From: Alphaproteobacteria bacterium
GTDB lineage: Bacteria > Pseudomonadota > Alphaproteobacteria > Rhizobiales > Xanthobacteraceae
Direction: 5' to 3'
NCBI GenBank assembly: GCA_005884685.1
Contig: VBAH01000022.1
Span: 1 to 64,000, forward strand
Length of the DNA: 64,000 nucleotides
The notes under the pieces are model-generated. The model had not been told where the DNA came from, did not search any database, and saw only the letters and a program-made list of their open reading frames with translations. The first letter of the stretch is position 1; the number at the start of each line of letters is the position of its first letter. The translations under genes were made by a program, and so were the position numbers. This document shows, in pieces, positions 16,710-25,921 of the stretch.

Positions 16710-17855
16710 ATGATTGCCCTGACGCTCGCAACGCTGGCGCTCGCCATCTGGCTCTACCTCGTGTTCGCACGCGGGGGATTTTGGCTCGGGCGCGAGCGCG
16801 ATGACACCCGTCCCGCGCTTCTAGCGGTGCTGCCGCAGGTCGCGATCGTGGTGCCGGCACGCAACGAGGCCGACAATATCGCGCAGAGCGTCATCTCGCT
16901 GCTCGCGCAGGACTACCCGGCGCTCTCGCTGGTGCTGGTCGACGACGACAGCAGCGACGGCACCGCCGAGATCGCGCGCCGCGCCGCCGCAGAGGCGGAC
17001 GCACAGGATAGGCTGAACGTCATCCGCGCCGGCGCCTTGCCGCCGCGCTGGACCGGCAAGCTGTGGGCGGTGAAGCAGGGCATCGCGGCGGCGGCGGAGA
17101 AGTTCGCACCGAAATACCTGATGCTCACCGACGCCGACATCGTGCATGCGCCCGACACGCTGCGCTGGCTCGTTGCCCAGGCGGAAACAAACGGGCTGGT
17201 GCTGACTTCGCTCACCGCGCGCTGGCGCTGCGAGAATTTGCCCGAGCGCGTGCACATTCCGGCCTTTATTTATTACTTCGCGATGCTCTATCCGTTCGCC
17301 TGGGTGAACCGGCCGGCTCACCCGATGGCGGGCGCGGCGGGCGGCTGCATGCTGGTGCGCGCCGATGCGTTGCGCGCGGCGGGCGGCATCGACGTCATCC
17401 GCGATGCGCTGATCGACGATTGTGCGCTCGCCGCCGCGATGAAGAAGCAGGGGCCGATCTGGCTCGGCCTCACCGATCGCGTGGTCAGCATCCGCCCCTA
17501 TACGACGTGGGGCGACATCCGCCGCATGGTCGCGCGCTCGGCCTATGCGCAGCTCAACTACTCGCCGCTCATTCTCGCCGGGACGGTCGCCGGACTGATG
17601 CTGACCTATCTGGTTCCACCGGCCGTGGCGGTGTTCGCGTCGGGCTGGGCACAAGTGCTCGGAATCGCCGCGTGGGTGCTGATGGCGCTCTCGTTTCAGC
17701 CGATCCTGCGCTTCTATCGGCTCTCGCCCTTGTGGGGTGTGGCGCTGCCCGCTATCACCTTCCTCTTCATGCTCTACACCCTGGATTCCGCGTACCAGTA
17801 TGCCGCCGGCAAAGGCGGCGCGTGGAAGGGGCGCGTTCAGGCGAAGGTTCAATGA
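16710..17855 (+). CDS. hpnB: Hopanoid-associated glycosyltransferase HpnB
   Basis: This 381-residue GT2-family protein has an N-terminal membrane helix (MIALTLATLALAIWLYLVFA), a nucleotide-sugar fold (VAIVVPARNEADNIAQSV; LVLVDDDSSDGT), the DAD metal motif in YLMLTDADIVHAP, and a C-terminal group of 3-4 membrane helices. Its place as first gene of hpnBCDE-shc-G identifies it as HpnB, whose exact sugar and acceptor are unsettled. ATG at 16710 opens the operon. The stop overlaps the hpnC start by 4 bp (ATGA). Confidence 0.9.
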   Translation: MIALTLATLALAIWLYLVFARGGFWLGRERDDTRPALLAVLPQVAIVVPARNEADNIAQSVISLLAQDYPALSLVLVDDDSSDGTAEIARRAAAEADAQDRLNVIRAGALPPRWTGKLWAVKQGIAAAAEKFAPKYLMLTDADIVHAPDTLRWLVAQAETNGLVLTSLTARWRCENLPERVHIPAFIYYFAMLYPFAWVNRPAHPMAGAAGGCMLVRADALRAAGGIDVIRDALIDDCALAAAMKKQGPIWLGLTDRVVSIRPYTTWGDIRRMVARSAYAQLNYSPLILAGTVAGLMLTYLVPPAVAVFASGWAQVLGIAAWVLMALSFQPILRFYRLSPLWGVALPAITFLFMLYTLDSAYQYAAGKGGAWKGRVQAKVQ

Positions 17856-18739
17856 CCACAGCCGGAGAGCTGCGTTCGGGCAAGGGCCATCGCGACGAGA
17901 ATTTTCCGGTCGCGTCGTGGCTGATCGACGCACGCCATCGCGGCATCATTCTGGCGTTCTATGAATTCGTGCGCGTGGCCGATGATATCGCGGACCATGC
18001 CGGCTTGAAGCCGGAGGACAAGCTCGCGCAGCTCGACCGGCTGGAGGCGAACCTGCTCGGCACCGGCGACGACAACGCCGAAGCGGTGCGCCTGTGCGCA
18101 GCGCTGGCCGAGCGCGCACTGCCGCCGCGCCACGCGCAGGACCTGCTCACCGCGTTTCGCATGGACGTGACCAAGCTGCGTTACCGGGACTGGGACGATC
18201 TCATTGCATATTGCGCCTATTCGGCGATGCCGGTCGGCCGTTTCGTGCTCGATGTGCATGGCGAGAGCCGCGCCACCTGGCCGGCGAACGATGCGCTGTG
18301 CGCCGCGCTGCAGATCAACAATCACCTGCAGGACGCGGCCAAGGATTTTCGCGAGCTCAACCGTGTGTACATCCCGCTCGATGCGTTCGCGGCGGCGGGC
18401 GCGGCACCCGAGGAGCTGGGCGCTGCGCGCGCGTCTCCCAACCTTCTGCGCTGCATCCACGATCTTGCGGCACGCAACGAGAAGCTTCTGCGCGAAGGCG
18501 AGCCATTCTCGGCGCAGATCGAGAACACGCGGCTGGCGCACGAGGTCGCGGTGATCCACAGCTACGCGCGCCATATCGTGGCGCTGTTGCGCGAGCGCGA
18601 CCCGCTGTGCGAACGCGTGCATTTGAGCAAGGCGCAGTTCGTGCTTTACGGGCTCTCGACCATCCTGCTCAATTCGCTGCGCCGCATCGGACGGACGCGG
18701 CCTGCGCGCAAGCCGCAGGATGCGCAGCGTAATGCGTGA
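17852..18739 (+). CDS. hpnC: Hydroxysqualene synthase HpnC
   Basis: The trans-isoprenyl synthase-fold protein has 295 residues. The first acidic motif is VRVADDIADH and the second is INNHLQDAAKDFRELNRVYI, with the pattern of the squalene/phytoene synthase family. In bacteria HpnC converts presqualene diphosphate to hydroxysqualene, between HpnD and HpnE. The ATG overlaps the hpnB stop, and its own stop overlaps the GTG of hpnD, so hpnB-C-D are translationally coupled. Length and motifs are normal. Confidence 0.93.
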   Translation: MTTAGELRSGKGHRDENFPVASWLIDARHRGIILAFYEFVRVADDIADHAGLKPEDKLAQLDRLEANLLGTGDDNAEAVRLCAALAERALPPRHAQDLLTAFRMDVTKLRYRDWDDLIAYCAYSAMPVGRFVLDVHGESRATWPANDALCAALQINNHLQDAAKDFRELNRVYIPLDAFAAAGAAPEELGAARASPNLLRCIHDLAARNEKLLREGEPFSAQIENTRLAHEVAVIHSYARHIVALLRERDPLCERVHLSKAQFVLYGLSTILLNSLRRIGRTRPARKPQDAQRNA

Positions 18740-19587
18740 GATCAGTGGGTAGCCGCGTGGCCATCGCAGAAACGCAAGACGCCGCCCAGCGCGCTTCCGG
18801 CAGCTCGTTCTATACGGCCATGCGCATCATGCCGCGCGCGCAGCGCGAGGCGATGTACGAGATCTATGCGTTTTGCCGCAAGGTCGACGACATCGCCGAC
18901 GAGAGCGGGCCGCGCGACGTGCGCCTCGACCAGCTGCGGCTCTGGCGCGCCGACATCGACGCGCTCTACCAGGGCAGCGCGGTGTCGCGCGCGCGCAGCC
19001 TTGCCGGGCCGGTGAAGGAATTCGGGCTGCGCCGCGAGGATTTCCAGGCCGTGATCGACGGCATGGAGATGGACGTCGTCGCCGACATCCGTGCGCCCGA
19101 CTGGGCGAGGCTCGATCAATACTGCGACCGCGTCGCGAGCGCGGTCGGACGGCTCTGCGTGCGCGTGTTCGGCATGGAAGAGAAGGCCGGCATCGCGCTC
19201 GCCTATCACCTCGGCCGCGCGCTGCAGCTCACCAATATCCTGCGCGACATCGACGAGGATGCGGCGATCGGGCGGCTCTATCTGCCGCGCGAGGCGCTGC
19301 AACAGGCCGGGATCGCCTCGGCCGATCCACGGACGGTCGTGGCGCATCCGGATGTCGGCCAGGCGTGCGCACAGGTCGCGGCGCGCGCGGCCGCCCACTT
19401 CGCCGAAGCGGACCGCATCATGGACAAATGCGCGCGCAGCACCGTGCGCGCGCCGCGCATCATGCGGGTCGCTTACGGCGCGATCTACAAGGCGCTGCTC
19501 AAACGCGGCTGGGTTGCGCCGCGCCAACCCGTGAAGATTTCCAAGCCACGCCTGATTCTCACCATCCTGCGCTACGCGTTCATCTGA
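18736..19587 (+). CDS. hpnD: Presqualene diphosphate synthase HpnD
   Basis: This squalene/phytoene synthase-family enzyme has 283 residues. The two acidic motifs are FCRKVDDIADESG and LTNILRDIDEDAAIGRLYLP. HpnD joins two farnesyl diphosphates to presqualene diphosphate. A GTG start at 18736 overlapping the hpnC stop (GTGA) fits coupling; other GTG codons at 18745 and 18757 would trim the non-conserved tail, so the N-terminus is not certain. The stop shares a base with the hpnE ATG (TGATG). Confidence 0.93.
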   Translation: MRSVGSRVAIAETQDAAQRASGSSFYTAMRIMPRAQREAMYEIYAFCRKVDDIADESGPRDVRLDQLRLWRADIDALYQGSAVSRARSLAGPVKEFGLRREDFQAVIDGMEMDVVADIRAPDWARLDQYCDRVASAVGRLCVRVFGMEEKAGIALAYHLGRALQLTNILRDIDEDAAIGRLYLPREALQQAGIASADPRTVVAHPDVGQACAQVAARAAAHFAEADRIMDKCARSTVRAPRIMRVAYGAIYKALLKRGWVAPRQPVKISKPRLILTILRYAFI

Positions 19588-20828
19588 TGGCGCGCACGAT
19601 TCATGTCATCGGCGCCGGCCTCTCCGGCCTTTCCGCCGCGATCCGCCTGACGGAGCGCGGCGAGCGCGTGATCGTGCATGAGGCGATGCAGCAGGCGGGC
19701 GGGCGCGCGCGCTCCTACTACGACGCGTCGACCGATCTGGTGATCGACAACGGCAACCATCTGCTGTTGTCCGGCAATCATGCTGCGATGTCTTACGTGC
19801 GCACGCTCGGTTCGCAGGCCGGACTGATCGGCCCGCCGCGGGCGGACTTCGCGTTCATCGATCTGCCGAGCAAGCAGCGCTGGACCTTGCGCATCAACGA
19901 CGGGCGTCTGCCGTGGTGGATGCTCGACGGCAAACGCCGAGTGCCCGGCTCGACGCTCGCGGATTACCTGCGGCTGCTGCCGCTGGTGTTGGCTTCAAGG
20001 GACAAGACCGTCGGCGAGACGATCGCCTGCAAGGGCCCGGTGTACGACCGGCTCGCCCATCCGCTGCTGCTCGCGGCGCTCAACATCGATCCGCCGCAGG
20101 GCTCCGCCGCGCTTGCGGGTGCGATCATGCGCGAGACGCTGATGGCGGGGGGCGCCGCGTGCCGTCCGCTGATCGCGCGCGGATTGACCGAGGTGCTGAT
20201 CGACCCGGCGCTGCGGCTGCTCGCGCAGCGCGGTGCGCAGGTGCGCTTCGGCGCGCAGTTGCGCGCGCTCGATTTGCGCGATGGCAGAGTTCAGGCGTTG
20301 GATTTGGGCGAAAATCGCATCGTATTGCGCGAGGGCGATGCCGCAATCCTCGCCGTTCCGCCGTGGATCGCGCCGTCGCTCGTGCCGGGCCTCCCGGCGC
20401 CGAGCCAGTATCGCGCCATCGTCAACGCGCACTTCCGCATCGCGCCGCCGAAGGACTTTCCGCCCATGATTGGCGTGCTCGGCGGCACGGTCGAATGGAT
20501 CTTCGCGTTCCCCGACCGGCTGTCGGTGACGATCAGCGGCGCCGACCGGCTGCTCGATCGGTCGCGAGAGGACCTCGCCAGCACGATCTGGAGCGAGGTC
20601 GCGCAGGTTGCCGGGATCGCGGCGGACCTGCCGCCGTGGCAGGTGGTGCGCGAGCGCCGCGCGACCTTCGCCGCAACGCCGGCCGAGGACGCCAAGCGCC
20701 CGGGTCCGGCCACGAAATTCGCCAATCTTTACCTTGCGGGAGACTGGACCGACACGGGCTTGCCGGCGACCATCGAAGGTGCCATTCGATCCGGCAACCG
20801 GGCAGCCGATCTCGCGCTGCGCCTTTAG
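19587..20828 (+). CDS. hpnE: Hydroxysqualene dehydroxylase HpnE (FAD amine-oxidase fold)
   Basis: The flavoprotein has 413 residues. The N-terminal Rossmann motif is HVIGAGLSGLSAAIRL, with the acidic ADP-ribose ligand in VIVHEA and GGRARSY just after. The C-terminal FAD segment is LYLAGDWTDTGLPATIEGAI. HpnE reduces hydroxysqualene to squalene, completing the three-step bacterial squalene pathway with HpnD and HpnC. It is immediately downstream of hpnD (TGATG) and 11 bp upstream of shc. Confidence 0.93.
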   Translation: MARTIHVIGAGLSGLSAAIRLTERGERVIVHEAMQQAGGRARSYYDASTDLVIDNGNHLLLSGNHAAMSYVRTLGSQAGLIGPPRADFAFIDLPSKQRWTLRINDGRLPWWMLDGKRRVPGSTLADYLRLLPLVLASRDKTVGETIACKGPVYDRLAHPLLLAALNIDPPQGSAALAGAIMRETLMAGGAACRPLIARGLTEVLIDPALRLLAQRGAQVRFGAQLRALDLRDGRVQALDLGENRIVLREGDAAILAVPPWIAPSLVPGLPAPSQYRAIVNAHFRIAPPKDFPPMIGVLGGTVEWIFAFPDRLSVTISGADRLLDRSREDLASTIWSEVAQVAGIAADLPPWQVVRERRATFAATPAEDAKRPGPATKFANLYLAGDWTDTGLPATIEGAIRSGNRAADLALRL

Positions 20829-20839
20829 ATAACAATACG

Positions 20840-22813
20840 ATGGACGACCGAACGACCCTTCCGCCGGCAGCGGCGCTGAACAAGCTCGATCCCGCGCTGG
20901 AGAGACAAATCCGCGCGGCCACCGATGCCCTTCTCGCCGATCAGCAGCCTGACGGGCATTGGGTGTTCGAGCTCGAAGCCGACGCCACGATTCCCGCCGA
21001 ATACGTGCTGATGGTGCATTACTTCGCCGAGGAGCCGAACCTCGAACTGGAACGCAAGATCGGCGTCTATCTGCGCCGCATCCAGGGCGCGCATGGCGGC
21101 TGGCCGCTGTTTCACGAGGGCGCGTTCGACATGAGCGCCAGCGTGAAGGCGTATTTCGCGCTGAAGATGATCGGCGACGACGTCAATGCGCCGCACATGA
21201 AGCGTGCCCGCGAGGCAATTCTCTCGCGCGGCGGCGGTATAAAGTCGAACGTGTTCACGCGCGCGCTGCTCTCCCTCTATGGCGTGCTCGCGTGGAAGAG
21301 CGTGCCGGTGATGCCGGTCGAGATCATGCTGTTGCCGAAATGGTTCCCGTTCCACATCGACAAGATCTCATACTGGGCGCGCACCGTGATCGTGCCGCTG
21401 CTGGTGCTGCAGGCCCTGAAACCGAAGGCGATCAATCCGCGCGGCGTGACGATCGACGAGTTGTTTCACGAGGACCCGAAGACCATCGGCCCGCCGCACA
21501 AGGCGCCGCACCAGAAATGGAGCTGGTTCATCACGTTCCGCGCCATCGACATCGTGCTGCGCGCGCTGGCGCCTTACCTGCCGAAGGGCCCGCGCAAGCG
21601 CGCGATCGACAAGGCGGTCGCCTTCGTCACCGAGCGGCTCAACGGCATCGACGGGCTCGGCGCGATCTACCCGGCGATGGAAAACTCCGTGAAGATGTAC
21701 GCGGTGCTCGGCTACGCGCCCGATCATCCGCATCGCGCCATCGCACGCGCCTCGCTCGACAAGCTCCTCGTGATCAAGGACGACGAGGCCTATTGCCAGC
21801 CGTGCGTCTCGCCGGTGTGGGATACGGCCCTGGTCGCGCATGCGTTGCTGGAAGCGGGCGACGAAAAGGCGGTCGCGGCCGCGAATCGCGGCCTCGATTG
21901 GCTCAAGCCGCTCCAGGTGCTCGACGTAAAGGGCGACTGGATCGAGCAGCGCCCGGACGTGCGGCCGGGCGGCTGGGCATTCCAGTACAACAACGCCCAC
22001 TATCCCGATCTCGACGATACGGCCGTGGTCGTGATGGCGATGGACCGCGTGCGCGGCGCGCGAGGCACGACGTTCGACCAGGCGATCGAGCGCGGACGCG
22101 AGTGGGTCGTCGGGCTGCAATCGAAGGACGGCGGCTGGGGCGCCTTCGATGCCGACAACGCCTACCACTATCTCAACAACATTCCGTTCGCCGACCATGG
22201 CGCGCTACTCGATCCGCCGACCGCGGACCTGACCGCACGATGCCTCTCGATGCTGGCGCAGCTTGGCGAGCGGCCGGAGACCTCCGAGCCGATGCGCCGG
22301 GCCCTTCGATGGCTCGAGCGCGATCAGTTGCCGGACGGAAGCTGGTACGGCCGCTGGGGCATGAACTACATCTACGGCACCTGGTCGGTGCTGTGCGCGC
22401 TCAATGCGGCGGGCGTCGATCCGCAGCTGCCGATGTTTCGCAAGGCGGTACAGTGGCTCCTCGCGATCCAGAACGAGGACGGCGGCTGGGGCGAGGACGG
22501 CACCAGCTACAAGCTCGATTATCGCGGTCACGAAAAGGCGCCGAGCACCGCCTCGCAGACGGCATGGGCCTTGCTTGGCTTGATGGCCGCGAGGGAGATA
22601 GAGCATGCGGCTGTTCGACGCGGGATCGCGTACCTTGCCGAAAATCAGGGCAATGACGGCCTGTGGGAAGAGCAGCGGTATACTGCCACAGGGTTTCCGC
22701 GTGTGTTCTACTTGCGTTATCACGGATATCGGAGATTCTTTCCGCTCTGGGCGATGGCGCGGTACCGAAATCTGAAGAGCGGGAATAGTCGGGCGGTGTC
22801 TTTCGGTATGTAA
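20840..22813 (+). CDS. shc: Squalene-hopene cyclase
   Basis: This class II triterpene cyclase of 657 residues has the catalytic DxDD motif at residues 390-393 (DLDDTA), which protonates squalene. Several QW repeats are visible (QQPDGHWVFE, RIQGAHGGWPLF, QSKDGGWGAFD, QLPDGSWYGRWG, IQNEDGGWGEDG). The product is hopene/hopanol in the inner leaflet. The C-terminus (FYLRYHGYRRFFPLWAMARY) is also conserved in the family. It is sometimes named hpnF. Start and length match homologues. hpnG follows directly. Confidence 0.97.
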   Translation: MDDRTTLPPAAALNKLDPALERQIRAATDALLADQQPDGHWVFELEADATIPAEYVLMVHYFAEEPNLELERKIGVYLRRIQGAHGGWPLFHEGAFDMSASVKAYFALKMIGDDVNAPHMKRAREAILSRGGGIKSNVFTRALLSLYGVLAWKSVPVMPVEIMLLPKWFPFHIDKISYWARTVIVPLLVLQALKPKAINPRGVTIDELFHEDPKTIGPPHKAPHQKWSWFITFRAIDIVLRALAPYLPKGPRKRAIDKAVAFVTERLNGIDGLGAIYPAMENSVKMYAVLGYAPDHPHRAIARASLDKLLVIKDDEAYCQPCVSPVWDTALVAHALLEAGDEKAVAAANRGLDWLKPLQVLDVKGDWIEQRPDVRPGGWAFQYNNAHYPDLDDTAVVVMAMDRVRGARGTTFDQAIERGREWVVGLQSKDGGWGAFDADNAYHYLNNIPFADHGALLDPPTADLTARCLSMLAQLGERPETSEPMRRALRWLERDQLPDGSWYGRWGMNYIYGTWSVLCALNAAGVDPQLPMFRKAVQWLLAIQNEDGGWGEDGTSYKLDYRGHEKAPSTASQTAWALLGLMAAREIEHAAVRRGIAYLAENQGNDGLWEEQRYTATGFPRVFYLRYHGYRRFFPLWAMARYRNLKSGNSRAVSFGM

Positions 22814-22836
22814 TGCCCTTGGGGAGGGGCGGCCGA

Positions 22837-23550
22837 ATGATCGTGGTGGTGGGGATGGCCTTCGAGGCCCGCATCGCGGCGGGTCTCGGCGTCAGAGTCA
22901 TTTGCGGCGGGGACGGGCGCAACCTCGCGTCGACGCTGTCGCGCGCGATGGCGGCCGGCTGCGGCGGCCTGATCAGCTTCGGCGTGGCGGGCGGACTTGT
23001 CCCCGAACTCAAGCCGGGCACTTGCATCATCGGCTCCAGTATTCTTGACGATGACGAAGAGCGGCCAACGGACGCGCGCTGGGCGCAGCGGCTGATGCGC
23101 ATCCTTCCCGATGCCGTGCGCGGGCCCATTGCCGGCGTACGAGAGCCGATCGCGCATGCCACTGCGAAATCTGCGCTGCACCGCGAGACCGGTGCGATCG
23201 CGGTGGACATGGAATCGCATGTGGTTGCGCGCGTGGCCTCCGAACATGATGTTCCGTTCGCCGCGATCCGCGTGGTGGTCGATCCGGTGGAGCGCACCAT
23301 TCCGCGCTCCGCGCTTGCCGGTACGCGCCCCGACGGCACGATCGATCCGCTCGCGGTGGTGCGCTCGCTCGCGCGCTATCCGCGCGACCTCGCCGGGCTC
23401 ATCCGGATGTCGCTCGATGCGCGGGCCGCCCGCGCGACCCTCGTGCAGGGCGCTGCTCTGCTCGGACCGGGGCTTGGCCTGCTCGAGGCATCGCCGCGCC
23501 GGCCTGCGATTGCGCTGGCAGGCGACCTGACTGCGCCGGTGGACGCGTAG
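22837..23550 (+). CDS. hpnG: Hopanoid phosphorylase HpnG
   Basis: The 237-residue protein is of the nucleoside phosphorylase fold. Motifs are VVGMAFEARIA at the N-terminus, ISFGVAGGLVPELKPG, and VDMESHVVARVA, where Met-Glu contacts the ribose. HpnG removes adenine from adenosylhopane to give phosphoribohopane. ATG 22837 is favoured for its GGGAGGGG ribosome site; an ATG at 22813 overlapping the shc stop is possible. It is the last gene before the bidirectional terminator at 23571-23597. Confidence 0.92.
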   Translation: MIVVVGMAFEARIAAGLGVRVICGGDGRNLASTLSRAMAAGCGGLISFGVAGGLVPELKPGTCIIGSSILDDDEERPTDARWAQRLMRILPDAVRGPIAGVREPIAHATAKSALHRETGAIAVDMESHVVARVASEHDVPFAAIRVVVDPVERTIPRSALAGTRPDGTIDPLAVVRSLARYPRDLAGLIRMSLDARAARATLVQGAALLGPGLGLLEASPRRPAIALAGDLTAPVDA

Positions 23551-23570
23551 GTTAGGTCTCTCCCACAACA

Positions 23571-23597
23571 AAAAGCCCGGCATGACGCCGGGCTTTT
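23571..23597. terminator. Bidirectional terminator between hpnG and hpnH
   Basis: AAAAGCCCGGC and GCCGGGCTTTT form an 11-bp stem around a 5-nt loop, with T runs on both strands. It ends the hpnB-G unit and the dxs-ispH-hpnH unit. Confidence 0.9.
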
Positions 23598-23614
23598 CCG
23601 ATCTGGTGCGGGGC

Positions 23615-24811
23615 TTACTCGGCCGCCGTCAACTGCACCGGCTCGCGCTCGGCAGCGGCCTTTGCGGCCACATGCGCCGCCTTCTCCGCCGCCTTCTGCG
23701 CCTTCTCGGCATTGAGCTGAGTCAGCGTCTTGTGCACCTGCTGCTCGAACACGTACTGCGCGGGGCGCTGGTTCGCGAGCGAGATTTCCGGCGCCATCGG
23801 CCCTTCGGTCTTCACGCCGAACAGCGCGAGCTTGAGCGCCTTGAGCGGGTTCTTGATCGTCATGTCGGCGGCGGTCGGCTCATAGCCGCAATGCGCCATG
23901 CAGTTCGCGCACTTTTCATAGGCGCCGGTGCCGTAGGAATCCCACGCGGTCGTTTCCATCAGTTCGGTGAAGGTTTTTGCGTAGCCTTCGCCGAGCAGGT
24001 AGCACGGCTTCTGCCAGCCGAAGATGTTGCGCGTCGGCATGCCCCACGGCGTGCAATGCGCTTCCTGATTGCCGGCGAGGAAGTCGATGAACATGCCGGA
24101 ATGCATCAGCTCCCAGCCTTTGCCCTTGCCGAGCGCGAAGACCTTGCGGAACAGCTCCTTGGTCTTGCGGCGGGCGAGGAAGTGCTGCTGGTCGGGGGCG
24201 CGCTCGTAGGCATAACCGGGCGAGATCGAGACGCCGACGCCGAGGCTTTTGCAGAAGTCGAGGAACTCGGCGATGTCCTCGGCCGGGTGGCCGTCGAAGA
24301 TCGTCGCATTGACGTTGACGGCAAAGCCGCGCTCTTTCGCGGCCTTGATCGCCGAAACCGCGCGTTCGAAGCCGCCCTCCATGCACACGGATTTGTCATG
24401 GTGCTTCTTGATGCCGTCGAGATGGACGGAAAAGAACAGGTATGGCGACGGTTCGAACTCGGCGAGCTTCTTTTCCAAGAGCAGCGCGTTGGTGCAGAGC
24501 GACACGAACTTCTTGCGCGCCACGATTCCTTTGACGATCGCGCCGATATCCTTGTGGATCAGCGGCTCGCCGCCCGGGATCGCCACCATCGGCGCGCCGC
24601 ATTCGTCGACCGCGTCGAGGCATTCCTGCACGGAGAGGCGACGATTGAGGATCGCATCGGGATAATCGATCTTGCCGCAGCCCGCGCAGGCGAGATTGCA
24701 GCGGAACAGCGGCTCCAGCATCAGCACCAGCGGATAGCGCTTACGCCCCATCAGCTTCTGCTTGACCAGGTACGCGCCGATCTTGATTTCCTTAAAAAAC
24801 GGAACAGCCAT
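23615..24811 (-). CDS. hpnH: Adenosyl-hopene transferase HpnH (radical SAM)
   Basis: This 398-residue radical SAM enzyme carries the iron-sulfur motif CNLACAGC (Cys 38, 42, 45). It adds the adenosyl group to diploptene, the first side-chain step towards bacteriohopanetetrol. Other family marks are MVAIPGGEPLIHKDIG (SAM binding) and CYLLGEGYAKTF with extra cysteines (CANCMAHCGYEP). The last 50 residues are a lysine/alanine-rich tail (KAQKAAEKAAHVAAKAAAER), longer than many homologues need. The dxs and ispH genes lie upstream on the same strand, with 62 bp between ispH and hpnH. Confidence 0.95.
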   Translation of the reverse strand: MAVPFFKEIKIGAYLVKQKLMGRKRYPLVLMLEPLFRCNLACAGCGKIDYPDAILNRRLSVQECLDAVDECGAPMVAIPGGEPLIHKDIGAIVKGIVARKKFVSLCTNALLLEKKLAEFEPSPYLFFSVHLDGIKKHHDKSVCMEGGFERAVSAIKAAKERGFAVNVNATIFDGHPAEDIAEFLDFCKSLGVGVSISPGYAYERAPDQQHFLARRKTKELFRKVFALGKGKGWELMHSGMFIDFLAGNQEAHCTPWGMPTRNIFGWQKPCYLLGEGYAKTFTELMETTAWDSYGTGAYEKCANCMAHCGYEPTAADMTIKNPLKALKLALFGVKTEGPMAPEISLANQRPAQYVFEQQVHKTLTQLNAEKAQKAAEKAAHVAAKAAAEREPVQLTAAE

Positions 24812-24873
24812 CCTGCTACTTTCTGAGTTTCTTCGAGATTAATCAGCGATTTCAGACGTTTTGAACAGCCCCG

Positions 24874-25830
24874 TCAACTCGCGCGGCTGACCGTCCGGGT
24901 GGCAAACCCCTCCGTCAGCTCGGCGGGGAGGCGGAATTCCATGTGCTCTTCGCGGCCCGGCAGCGTGGAAACCTCGACCGGACCGATGCGCCGCAGCGCG
25001 TCGATCACGTCCTCGACCAGCACCTCCGGGGCGGACGCCCCTGCCGTGAGGCCGACAACCTCAGCGTCCTTGACCCATTCGGCCTGCAGCGCGGAGCCGT
25101 CCGCGATCAGGTAGCTCGGGATGCCTTCTTCGGCGCCGATCTCGCGCAGCCGGTTGGAATTGGAGGAGTTCTGCGCCCCCACGACCAAAATCACGTCGAC
25201 CAGCTTGGAGAGATCGCGCACAGCAGACTGGCGGTTCTGCGTCGCGTAGCAGATGTCGCGCGTCTCGGGCCCGATGATGTCGGAGAACTTGCGCTGCAGT
25301 GCCTGGATGATGCCCTTGGTGTCATCGACGCTGAGCGTGGTCTGCGTCACGTAGGCGACCGGCGTGTCAGGGGACAGATCGAGTTCGGCGACTTCCTTTT
25401 CGTTCTGCACCAGCACCACCGGAGCGGGGATCTGCCCCATGGTGCCCTCGACTTCCGGATGACCGGCATGCCCGATCAGGATCAGCTTGCGGCCCTGGCC
25501 GACATAGCGCTTGCCCTGATTGTGCACCTTGGTGACCAGGGGACAGGTCGCGTTGAGCACCGGAAGGTCGCGCGTCGCGGCTTCCTGCTCGACGCTCTTG
25601 GCGACGCCGTGCGCCGAAAACACCGTCACGGCGTTCGGCGGCACCTCGGAGACTTCCTCGACGAACACCGCGCCCTTGGCTTTCAGGCTCTCGACCACGT
25701 GCTTGTTGTGCACGATCTCGTGCCGCACGTAGACCGGCGGGCCGTATTTCTGCAGCGCGCGCTCCACGATCTCGATTGCGCGCACGACGCCAGCGCAGAA
25801 ACCACGGGGCTGGGCCAGTATCACCTTCAT
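24874..25830 (-). CDS. ispH: 4-hydroxy-3-methylbut-2-enyl diphosphate reductase
   Basis: The enzyme has 318 residues from ATG 25830 (a TTG two codons upstream is less likely). The three cluster cysteines are visible (PRGFCAGV Cys12, NATCPLV Cys96, RDICYATQN Cys194), along with the catalytic glutamate in HPEVEGT and a TQTTLSVDD segment. IspH is the last MEP enzyme and makes IPP and DMAPP. It sits between dxs and hpnH, so precursor supply is linked to hopanoid output. Confidence 0.97.
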   Translation of the reverse strand: MKVILAQPRGFCAGVVRAIEIVERALQKYGPPVYVRHEIVHNKHVVESLKAKGAVFVEEVSEVPPNAVTVFSAHGVAKSVEQEAATRDLPVLNATCPLVTKVHNQGKRYVGQGRKLILIGHAGHPEVEGTMGQIPAPVVLVQNEKEVAELDLSPDTPVAYVTQTTLSVDDTKGIIQALQRKFSDIIGPETRDICYATQNRQSAVRDLSKLVDVILVVGAQNSSNSNRLREIGAEEGIPSYLIADGSALQAEWVKDAEVVGLTAGASAPEVLVEDVIDALRRIGPVEVSTLPGREEHMEFRLPAELTEGFATRTVSRAS

Positions 25831-25879
25831 GATCAATCTCTACTCGCTTCGCTGCCGAACAGCGTCTTCAGATAAACTT

Positions 25880-25900
25880 GTGCGCGCGAGCAGCGCGCAC
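25880..25900. other. Perfect 8-bp GC hairpin between dxs and ispH
   Basis: GTGCGCGC, loop GAGCA, GCGCGCAC in the 91-bp gap. There is no T run on the coding (minus) side, so it is not a classic terminator. It could stabilise or segment the dxs-ispH transcript. Confidence 0.5.
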
Positions 25901-25921
25901 GGGCGGGTTCCTATCACGCCG

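Noticed and set aside
19913-20828. Long open frame in another frame leading into shc
   Set aside because: Shadow of hpnE; shc begins cleanly at 20840 and hpnE has its FAD motifs in the other frame.
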